Both the position numbers and the translations under genes were made by a program. A DNA stretch of 12,211 nucleotides from Rhodospirillales bacterium (GTDB taxonomy: Bacteria > Pseudomonadota > Alphaproteobacteria > CACIAM-22H2), in assembly GCA_016195145.1 (NCBI GenBank), contig JACQAF010000071.1, positions 1 to 12,211 on the forward strand, written 5' to 3'. Position 1 is the stretch's first letter; each line of letters opens with the position of its first letter. Below the pieces are notes generated by a model. It was not told where the DNA came from. It saw only the letters and a program-made list of their open reading frames with translations, and made no database searches. Positions 6,590 to 12,211 of the stretch are shown piece after piece.

Positions 6590-8355
6590 TGCGCCGGTCC
6601 GGGAGCGGCGAAGGCTGCGGCGCTGAGTTCGGCCAGCGCCTGCTCGGCGGCGAGCCGCGCCCGCGCCTCGGCCAGCCACGCCTGTGCCGGCTCGGCCGGC
6701 GGGCCATCGAGCGCCTCGACCTCGGCCACGGCAGCGGCAAGGTCGCCGGCGGCGAGCCGCACCTCGGCCCGGGCGACAATCGCCATCGGCGTGGTGCCCG
6801 AAACCTCGCCGACCCGGCGCAAGCCCATCGAATCGCGCAGCCGGTTGAGCGAGGTCTGCCACCATCCCCCGCCCTGCGCCTGCCGCGAAGCACGGACCAC
6901 CGCATCGGCCACCGACGTGAAGCGCTGCGCCAATTCCGGCACCGGCGGAATTCCCCGTTCGGCGCGTCCATCGAGCAGCGCAACCGCCGCGGCCGTATCG
7001 TCGCCGGCGATGGCGTGCAAGGCTTTCAGTTCGGTTGCATAGGAACCGCCGCGCGCCAGCGCTTCGCGCAGCTGGCCGGTCGCCAGCAGAAGTTCGGCCC
7101 GCCGCGACGGCGTCCGTTCGCCGAGCGCGGCGCCCAAGGCGACGATGCCTTCCTGCAAGCGTGCAAGCTCGCGCGTCACCCGGCGATTCTCGGCGGTCAG
7201 GCCGGCGATCTGCATCGCCGTCTGCTCGGCGTCGAGCGCCTTGATCCGCCCGTCAAGCGCCGCGAGCCGGCGCGCGATATCGGCAAGCTCGGCAGTCGGC
7301 AACGCCGCAAGACGCGAGTCGACCGCGGCGAGCCGGCCGTCGACAGCGCCCCGCGCTGTTTCCGCGCCGTCGAGGCGCCGGCCGAGCTCGGCCACCTGCC
7401 GGTCGAGGGTCGATACCCGCAATTCGATCTGGCGTACAAGTTCTGCCGTTCGGTCGGGCGGCGGCGGGGCGAACCGCATGACGGCGAGCCAGACCAGCGC
7501 CGCGACGGACAGGGTCACGGCTGCACCGGCGACGATCATATGCAATCCGGGCGCGGCGAAAGCCGGCGCTGGCCGGGCGGTGGGCGGCTGGTCGGTCATG
7601 GCGGACGGCTCCTCTTTCATCGACCTGTCGGCGGCCGGTTTCGATGCTGTGGCCCGGTCGAGCGCTTCGAGAAGCGCTTCTTCGTCGGGGCGCGCGGCAA
7701 CTTCGATCCGGTTCCATAATATCCCGGCGACTGCGTCGCGCACCGCCGGGCTAAGGCAAATCGCCGCGACGCCGCCGAATTTACCGTCCGCCCCCGCGGC
7801 GCGCACCAGGCGTATGAAGGTTTCCGCCGTGCGCGGCGAGAATAGCAGCACGGCATGGATCGACCGGTCGGCGAAAGCGGCGGATGCCGCATCGGACAGG
7901 GCCGCGACCGGCTCGGCCCGGTAGAGAACGGCACGGCGTACCTTGAAACCCGCATTCGACAGGCGCTCGGCCAGATCGCCAGCGACGACGCTCCCGGCCG
8001 CGTGGACAAGCACGCCGCCATCCGGCTTCAGCTGCGCCACTGCAAGCGCGGCCAAAGCCTCGACATCGCCCGCAGCGCTCTCGACATCGGCGAAGCCTTC
8101 GGCCCGCGCCGCCGCCGCGGTGGCGTCGCCGACCGCAAGCGCCTTGAGGCCGCGCACCGCGCTCGCCTGCGCGAAGGCGCGCACGCCGTTGGCGCTGGTG
8201 AACAGGATCGCCTGCGCGCCTGACAGATCGACGCTTGCCCCGTCGACCGGCGCGATTTCTATCAGCGGTTCGACCAGCGCATCGTGGCCGCGATCGCGCA
8301 ACCTGGCGGCCAGGGCGGCCGCATCGTCGCGGGGCCGGGTGATAAGAACGCGCAT
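6586..8355 (-). CDS. hemD: HemD uroporphyrinogen-III synthase fused in frame to a mitofilin/Mic60-like protein
   Basis: One uninterrupted frame of 589 residues. Residues 1 to about 240 are uroporphyrinogen-III synthase, which closes hydroxymethylbilane with inversion of ring D: MRVLITRPRDDAAALAARL, ILFTSANGVRAFA, AVLLFSPRTAETFIRLV and ICLSPAVRDAVAG are visible. From residue 253 there is a Pro-rich segment, one membrane helix (about 273-293), a long coiled coil (about 302-405), and a C-terminal block with VARAEVRLAAGDLAAAVAEV and AWLAEARARLAAEQALAEL that matches the mitofilin/Mic60 signature. In alphaproteobacteria the mitofilin gene usually follows hemD as its own gene. Here no stop separates them, but Met253 (7599-7597) has AGGAG nine bases upstream, so a separate product is also possible. 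The ATG at 8355 overlaps the hemC TAA (TAATG) and follows GGGAGGAG. The family of the second half is inferred from architecture and motif memory. Confidence 0.85.
   Translation of the reverse strand: MRVLITRPRDDAAALAARLRDRGHDALVEPLIEIAPVDGASVDLSGAQAILFTSANGVRAFAQASAVRGLKALAVGDATAAAARAEGFADVESAAGDVEALAALAVAQLKPDGGVLVHAAGSVVAGDLAERLSNAGFKVRRAVLYRAEPVAALSDAASAAFADRSIHAVLLFSPRTAETFIRLVRAAGADGKFGGVAAICLSPAVRDAVAGILWNRIEVAARPDEEALLEALDRATASKPAADRSMKEEPSAMTDQPPTARPAPAFAAPGLHMIVAGAAVTLSVAALVWLAVMRFAPPPPDRTAELVRQIELRVSTLDRQVAELGRRLDGAETARGAVDGRLAAVDSRLAALPTAELADIARRLAALDGRIKALDAEQTAMQIAGLTAENRRVTRELARLQEGIVALGAALGERTPSRRAELLLATGQLREALARGGSYATELKALHAIAGDDTAAAVALLDGRAERGIPPVPELAQRFTSVADAVVRASRQAQGGGWWQTSLNRLRDSMGLRRVGEVSGTTPMAIVARAEVRLAAGDLAAAVAEVEALDGPPAEPAQAWLAEARARLAAEQALAELSAAAFAAPGPAQ
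7597..7614 (-). promoter_or_regulatory. Possible internal ribosome-binding site and start for the mitofilin-like part
   Basis: On the minus strand GAGGAG (7614-7609) lies 9 bases before an in-frame ATG (7599-7597) that opens MTDQPPTARP. This is exactly where a separate mitofilin gene would begin. It suggests that the second half may also be made alone, even though no stop codon ends the HemD part. Confidence 0.45.
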
Positions 8356-9311
8356 TATTCTCCTCCCGTCATGGCAAAAAAATTCGGCCCGATCGAGCGG
8401 CGCAGCTCGTCGCCCGCGTCGCAACCAAGCGCAGCCGCGTCGCCCACCGGCCCTTCGCGCGAGGTTTTCAGCACCTCGCTGCCGTCAGGCCGCGCGACCA
8501 GGGCGTCGAGCGCCACCCGGCCCTTGCTGACCGTTGCCAGGGCGGCGATCGGCGTGCGGCACGATCCGTCGAGTCGCTCGAGAACGCCGCGTTCGGCGGC
8601 GATGGCGATGCCGGTCGCCTCGTCATGCAGGCGGGCAAGGTAGCCGCGCACCCGCTTGTCGTCGGCCCGGCATTCGATGCCGATCGCCCCTTGCGCCACG
8701 GCCGGCAGCATGTCGATCGGATCGAGAATGGCGGCAGCCCGGTCGGCGAGACCCAAGCGGCGCAGGCCGGCCAGCGCAAGGATTGTCGCATGCACCTCGC
8801 CCGCTTCGATCTTGCGCAGCCGGGTTCCGACATTGCCGCGAAAATTGACCACTACCAGATCGCCGCGATGGGCGAGGAGCTGCGCCCGCCGGCGCAAGGC
8901 CGAGGTGCCGATCCGCGCCGCGTGCGGCAGGCCGGATAGGCGTTTAGCCCCCGCCGCCGTCGGACCGACGATCAGCGCATCGCGCGGATCCTCGCGCGGC
9001 AGCAGGCACGGGATAATCAGTCCGTCGGGCAGCCAGGTCGGCACGTCCTTCATCGAATGGACGGCAAGATCGAGCTCGCCGGCAATCAGCGCTTCTTCTA
9101 TCTCCTTGGTGAACAGCCCCTTGCCCCCCGCGTCGGCCAGGGTGCGGTCCTGAATGCGATCGCCGGTCGTCTTGATCGGGACGATGACGACAGCTTCGGG
9201 GGCGGCAAGGTCGGGCCACGCGGCGGCGAGCCGGCGGCGGACTTCTTCGGCCTGGGCCAGCGCCAGTGGCGAGCCCCGGGTGCCGATACGCAAGGACGGG
9301 GAGGTAACCAT
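8355..9311 (-). CDS. hemC: Hydroxymethylbilane synthase (porphobilinogen deaminase)
   Basis: This 318-residue cytosolic enzyme joins four porphobilinogens into hydroxymethylbilane, the substrate of the HemD encoded next. The start is the ATG giving MVTSPSLRIGTRGSPLALAQ; the RIGTRGSPLALAQ block is the canonical N-terminus, so the 16-codon upstream extension is rejected. Also visible are KTTGDRI (47-53), GGKGLFTKEIEEAL, HSMKDVP with the catalytic Asp89, IGTSALRRRAQLL, and LERLDGSCRTPIAAL, where Cys251 anchors the dipyrromethane cofactor. All are intact and the length is normal. It is the first gene of a minus-strand heme operon; its TAA overlaps the ATG of hemD by one base. It is divergent from tsaD, as in many alphaproteobacteria. 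No strong promoter could be pinned down in the shared 271-bp region. Confidence 0.97.
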   Translation of the reverse strand: MVTSPSLRIGTRGSPLALAQAEEVRRRLAAAWPDLAAPEAVVIVPIKTTGDRIQDRTLADAGGKGLFTKEIEEALIAGELDLAVHSMKDVPTWLPDGLIIPCLLPREDPRDALIVGPTAAGAKRLSGLPHAARIGTSALRRRAQLLAHRGDLVVVNFRGNVGTRLRKIEAGEVHATILALAGLRRLGLADRAAAILDPIDMLPAVAQGAIGIECRADDKRVRGYLARLHDEATGIAIAAERGVLERLDGSCRTPIAALATVSKGRVALDALVARPDGSEVLKTSREGPVGDAAALGCDAGDELRRSIGPNFFAMTGGE

Positions 9312-9454
9312 ACCTGTTTGTCTAGCAGGTTCGCCGGCTGGCCGCACCTGGCGCGGCAATTGGACCGAGGCGGTTATCTAACTTTCTGATCCAAAAAGGT
9401 TATTGCTAGAAGCCACGGCCCAGTACCGCCGCGATTCGAAGGCTCCGCAATGAG

Positions 9455-9481
9455 TTGAGGTGTCTATCTATAGATTAAAAT
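9455..9481 (+). promoter_or_regulatory. Weak sigma-70-like promoter candidate for tsaD
   Basis: TTGAGG at 9455-9460 and TAAAAT at 9476-9481 match the -35 and -10 consensus at 4 and 5 positions. The 15-base spacer is shorter than the ideal 17. The site overlaps a perfect palindrome ATCTATAGAT (9466-9475) in the only AT-rich part of the hemC-tsaD gap, about 100 bases before the tsaD start. Confidence 0.3.
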
Positions 9482-9490
9482 TCCTATCCC

Positions 9491-9554
9491 GCCAGCTAAA
9501 TATTCATATCGCACGCTCCTGCGGGCGCCCCGATGCGGAAAGCTGGCGTATCGG
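9491..9554 (+). other. Hairpin with complementary upstream segment in the tsaD leader
   Basis: CCGATGCG (9530-9537) pairs with CGTATCGG (9547-9554) with one wobble, around a 9-base loop. That loop plus one stem base reads AGCTGGC (9541-9547), the exact complement of GCCAGCT at 9491-9497. The RNA could therefore form either a pseudoknot or an alternative long-range stem. It ends 28 bases before the tsaD ATG. No known riboswitch class was recognised. Confidence 0.3.
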
Positions 9555-9582
9555 CAGCAAAACAGGCTAACACCCTCGCACC

Positions 9583-10632
9583 ATGATCGTGCTCGGCATC
9601 GAGACAAGCTGCGATGAAACCGCCGCAGCGGTGATTGACGGCCGCCGCCAGCGGCTGTCCGACCTTGTGCTGTCGCAGACCGAGCTCCACACCCCCTATG
9701 GCGGGATCGTGCCCGAGATCGCGGCGCGCGCCCATCTCGACCATATCGACCGGCTGATCGCCCAGGCGCTTGCCGAGGCCAGGATCGGCCTCGACCGGAT
9801 CGACGCCGTCGCCGCCACCTGCGGGCCGGGCCTGATCGGCGGGGTGCTGGTCGGCGCGATGACCGGCAAGGCGATTGCGCTCGCCCGCAATCTGCCGTTC
9901 CTCGCCATCAACCATCTCGAAGGCCATGCGCTGTCGGCCCGGCTGTCGGACGACGTGGCCTTTCCCTATCTTCTGCTGCTCGTTTCGGGCGGGCACTGCC
10001 AGCTACTGGCGGTCGAGGGCGTCGGGCGCTACGCGCGCCTCGGCACGACGATCGACGATGCGGTCGGCGAGGCCTTCGACAAGACCGCCAAACTGCTCGG
10101 CCTCGGTTATCCGGGCGGGCCGGCGATCGAGCGGGCAGCCGCGGCCGGCGATCCGGCGCGCTACGATTTCCCGCGCCCTTTGCGCGGCCGGCCGGGTTGC
10201 GATTTTTCGTTCGCCGGCTTGAAGACTGCCGTCCGTCAGACTGTCGAGGCCCTCCCGGCCCCGCCCGACCCCGGGACCGTCGCCGATATCGCAGCGTCGT
10301 TTCAGATGGCCGTCGCCGACGCCCTGGCCAACCGCACGGCCAACGCCATCGCCCTGTTCCGCGCCCGCTACCCGGCCGGGCGTACCCTGGTTGTCGCCGG
10401 CGGCGTCGCCGCCAACACCATGCTGCGTCAGCGTCTTACCGCGCTCGCCGTGCAATCGGCGATGACCCTCGTCGCCCCGCCGCCGCGTCTGTGCACCGAC
10501 AACGCGGCGATGATCGCCTGGGCAGGAATCGAGCGGCTCAAGCTTGGGCTGATCGACGGCCTCGATTTTGCGCCGCGACCGCGCTGGCCGCTCGACCCGG
10601 CGGCGACACAGGGGTCGCGCGCTAAGGCGTAA
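9583..10632 (+). CDS. tsaD: tRNA N6-threonylcarbamoyladenosine transferase TsaD
   Basis: This 349-residue enzyme transfers the threonylcarbamoyl group to A37 of ANN-decoding tRNAs, acting with TsaB and TsaE in bacteria. It opens with MIVLGIETSCDETAAAVIDG, the classic start of the family. Metal-binding HLEGH is at 111-115, the same positions as in E. coli. Other family blocks are TPYGGIVPEIAARAHLDHI, CGPGLIGGVLVGAMTGKAIA, LLLVSGGHCQLL, DDAVGEAFDKTAKLLGLGYPGG, FSFAGLKTAV, VAGGVAANTMLRQRL and the C-terminal CTDNAAMIAWAG. All are intact. No Shine-Dalgarno sequence is visible in the ~20 bases before ATG, which is unusual beside the strong sites in the heme operon. It is divergent from hemC. In many alphaproteobacteria gpsA follows directly, but here two accessory genes intervene. 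Confidence 0.97.
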   Translation: MIVLGIETSCDETAAAVIDGRRQRLSDLVLSQTELHTPYGGIVPEIAARAHLDHIDRLIAQALAEARIGLDRIDAVAATCGPGLIGGVLVGAMTGKAIALARNLPFLAINHLEGHALSARLSDDVAFPYLLLLVSGGHCQLLAVEGVGRYARLGTTIDDAVGEAFDKTAKLLGLGYPGGPAIERAAAAGDPARYDFPRPLRGRPGCDFSFAGLKTAVRQTVEALPAPPDPGTVADIAASFQMAVADALANRTANAIALFRARYPAGRTLVVAGGVAANTMLRQRLTALAVQSAMTLVAPPPRLCTDNAAMIAWAGIERLKLGLIDGLDFAPRPRWPLDPAATQGSRAKA

Positions 10633-10720
10633 ACGATCAGCCGCCCGCCGCGGAGTTACGCCCGACCGGCCATGCCCCGATAATGCCCCGCCTTTCCTTA
10701 TCCACCGCCGCCGAGGATCC

Positions 10721-11459
10721 ATGCTGGCCCGCCTGTTCGACTGGTTCGTCTTCCAGGCGCTGCGCCTGTCCGGCGAGATAAGCTATATCAAGACGATCCG
10801 CATCCGCGGGACCAAGGCGCGGTTTTATATCCCGATCGACAATGTATCGATCGCCCGCGATGTCCGCGCCCTTAACGCCGGACAGCGCGAACCCGAAGGG
10901 TATGAGTGGATCGAGACGATCGGCAAAGACGACGTTTTTTCGATGTCGGCACCAATTACGGACAGGAAAGCGTCTATGCCGCGCTGAAGCCCAACCCGCC
11001 GCGGCAGATATGCGCCTTCAATGCCGATCCCTATGGCTCCTACGTCTTCGCGATCAATCGCGAGGTCAACGAGATGCAGAACGTCGAATTCGTCTGCGCC
11101 GCAGTCGGCGCGGGTACGGGAACCTGCACGATCCGTTTTCCGAGCGACCGCTATAACGTTCCCGGTAAACCCCGATTTTTCCAAATTCCGTCGCGCTGCC
11201 AATCGTCAATCTCGACGATTTCTGCGCCGCGCGCGATCTCTGGCCGACGCATGTGAAAATCGACGTCGACGGCGGCGACCTCGATGTGTTGCGCGGCATG
11301 AGCCGGGCCCTGCAAAGGCCGTCGCTGCGTTCGGTCCTGATCGAGATCGATCCGCCCTTGCGCGGACAAATCAATGCCCTGCTGACCGAGGCCGGCTTGC
11401 GGTGCGTCCGCGAAGTGCCGTATCAGCGCACCTCGAACTGCGTTTATTCGCGCGATTGA
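10721..11459 (+). pseudogene. FkbM-family methyltransferase, two frameshifts
   Basis: This is an S-adenosylmethionine-dependent methyltransferase of the FkbM type, a family that commonly O-methylates sugars or secondary metabolites. The protein is spread over three frames. Part 1 runs from ATG 10721 (GAGGA at 10713-10717) to T6 at 10935-10940. Part 2 continues as FDVGTNYGQESVYAALKPNP, the SAM-binding 'FDVGaN.G' motif, then ICAFNADPYG and VEFVCAAVG. Part 3 gives ALPIVNLDDFC, then THVKIDVDGGDLDVLRGM, the family's 'KIDVEG.E..VL.G' block, and ends at TGA 11457-11459. Adding one T to the T6 run and one C to the C4 run at 11170-11173 would restore a continuous protein of about 246 residues. Both conserved motifs are otherwise well kept, which points to recent slippage or base-calling error rather than old decay. 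The substrate is unknown. Confidence 0.85.
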
Positions 11460-11541
11460 CCGCTGACCCGCGAAGCGCCCGCTTGCATACGCATGCCCTC
11501 TCCCTGACAATGCGGCCGAACGCGATGACCCGAAGGACCGC

Positions 11542-12113
11542 ATGACAGAATTGCCGAATCCCGCCCCGCCGACGGCCGGCCGGGTCGAACTGCGCAGCTA
11601 TTTTCCGACTCCCGTCGCGTTGCTAAATCTCACCGAGGCGGACGAGATCAACCGCGAGCTCGCCGGCGTCATCCTTGCGCGCGAGAAGACGGCGGCCGGC
11701 ACCCAGCACATCTCGCCTCGCGCCTGACTGTCGACCGCCACGGCCGGCCGGTCAAGATCGACTGGCGGATCAACGCCTGGGCGAACATCAATCGCGCCGG
11801 CCACGGCAACGAGTTTCATGCCCATCCCGGCAGCTACTGGTCGGGGACCTATTACGTTGACGACGGCGGCATCGCCACCGATCCCGCGCTCGGCGGTGAA
11901 TTCGAAATTCAGGACCCGCGCGGCGTCGGCCCCGCGATGTATGCTCCGATGCTGTCCTTCGCCATGCCGGGCGGCCAGTCGGTTGGGGCAAACGAGCTGA
12001 TACACCCGCGCGCCGGCGCGATGATCCTGTTTCCGGCGTGGCTGTCGCACGCCGTACGGCCATATCGCGGGCAGCGCGCGCGCATCTCGGTCGCCTTCAA
12101 CCTGTCGCTATGA
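11542..12113 (+). pseudogene. 2OG-Fe(II) oxygenase (TIGR02466/PF13759 type), deletion and frameshift
   Basis: The start ATG follows AAGGA at 11533-11537. The first part (residues 1-61) includes LRSYFPTPVALLNL, typical of the N-terminus of this family, and ends at a stop just after HISPRA. The rest lies in another frame from about 11721 (RLTVDRHGRPVKI) to TGA 12111-12113. It holds the double-stranded beta-helix core: NAWANINRAGHGNEFHAHPG, SGTYYVDD, the FEIQDPRG strand, LIHPRAGAMILFPAWLSHAV and RARISVAFNLSL. The HAH and distal His would bind iron, and the Arg of RARIS would bind 2-oxoglutarate. As I recall homologs, some 30-40 residues including a 'SN.GGWhS' segment belong between the two parts and are missing, so about 100 bases seem deleted. 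Its stop overlaps the gpsA start (ATGA). The substrate is unknown. Confidence 0.83.
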
Positions 12114-12211
12114 ACGGCCACCCGCCGATCCGCCGTATCGCCGTCATCGGGACCGGGGCCTGGGGAACGGCGCTCGCCCTCGTCGCGCGCCGTGCCGGGC
12201 GCGACGTGGCG
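12110..12211 (+). CDS. gpsA: Glycerol-3-phosphate dehydrogenase [NAD(P)+] GpsA, N-terminal fragment
   Basis: Only the first 34 codons are in the window. After MNGHPPIRR they give IAVIGTGAWGTALALVARRA, the NAD(P)-binding GxGxWGTALA motif specific to GpsA. The enzyme reduces dihydroxyacetone phosphate to sn-glycerol-3-phosphate for phospholipid synthesis. The ATG overlaps the stop of the preceding oxygenase as ATGA, so translation is probably coupled to it. The gene runs off the end of the window, so its integrity cannot be judged. Confidence 0.93.
   Translation, partial: MNGHPPIRRIAVIGTGAWGTALALVARRAGRDVA

Noticed and set aside
9361..9420. Minus-strand promoter for hemC around TTAGATAAC
   Set aside because: A -10-like element is visible, but no -35-like hexamer lies 15-19 bases upstream.
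9430..9455. GATTCGAAGG stretch resembling a tRNA T-loop
   Set aside because: The flanking bases do not form a T-stem, and no acceptor or anticodon arm can be drawn.
10672..10690. ATGCCCCG repeated with an 11-bp period before the FkbM gene
   Set aside because: Only two short GC-rich copies with no further structure; probably chance.
10934..10941. Programmed -1 frameshift or transcriptional slippage at the T6 run of the FkbM gene
   Set aside because: A -1 slip here would restore FDVGTN exactly, but the second break in the same gene has no slippery site, so a programmed mechanism for the whole gene is unlikely.
1..12211. CRISPR arrays, insertion sequences, integron or phage genes
   Set aside because: No regularly spaced repeats, transposase or recombinase motifs, or terminal inverted repeats were seen on either strand.

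Overview
The window looks like chromosomal DNA from a GC-rich alphaproteobacterium, probably Rhodospirillales-like. Two things support this: the gene order hemC-hemD-mitofilin-hemY divergent from tsaD with gpsA nearby, which is an alphaproteobacterial arrangement, and a complete tripartite TRAP transporter locus. No CRISPR array, insertion sequence, integrase, tRNA or rRNA was seen.

Layout. Positions 3-299 hold the 3' end of an FGE-sulfatase (SUMF1-like) domain gene. A DUF423 membrane protein gene follows (360-746, +), and converges on an NTF2/SnoaL-like gene (769-1182, -). About 700 bp without a gene (1183-1880) contains several short repeats that may be operators. The TRAP operon then runs on the + strand: a Tat-exported binding protein (1881-2949, broken by an internal deletion and frameshift), two tandem hairpins, the small permease (3108-3695) and the large permease (3692-5182). 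A short GC hairpin separates it from the convergent heme operon on the minus strand. That operon reads hemC (9311-8355), then hemD fused in frame to a mitofilin/Mic60-like membrane protein (8355-6586), then HemY (6589-5213), with overlapping start and stop codons throughout. A 271-bp divergent region separates hemC from tsaD (9583-10632, +). Downstream of tsaD are a FkbM-type methyltransferase (10721-11459, two frameshifts), a 2OG-Fe(II) oxygenase of the TIGR02466/PF13759 type (11542-12113, internal deletion and frameshift), and the first 34 codons of gpsA (12110 onward), coupled to the oxygenase by an ATGA overlap.

How the genes work together. HemC and HemD make uroporphyrinogen III. The mitofilin-like and HemY proteins are membrane partners encoded with them in alphaproteobacteria. 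TsaD makes the t6A tRNA modification and GpsA makes glycerol-3-phosphate. The TRAP system imports an unidentified organic acid or related solute.

The points most worth a second look are: the single reading frame joining HemD to a Mic60-like protein, with a possible internal translation start; the two-gene accessory insertion between tsaD and gpsA; the tandem hairpins between the TRAP binding-protein and permease genes; and three genes carrying reading-frame damage within 12 kb. That damage may be real decay or sequence/assembly error, and the sequence alone cannot settle which. I did not find convincing evidence of a wholly new system.
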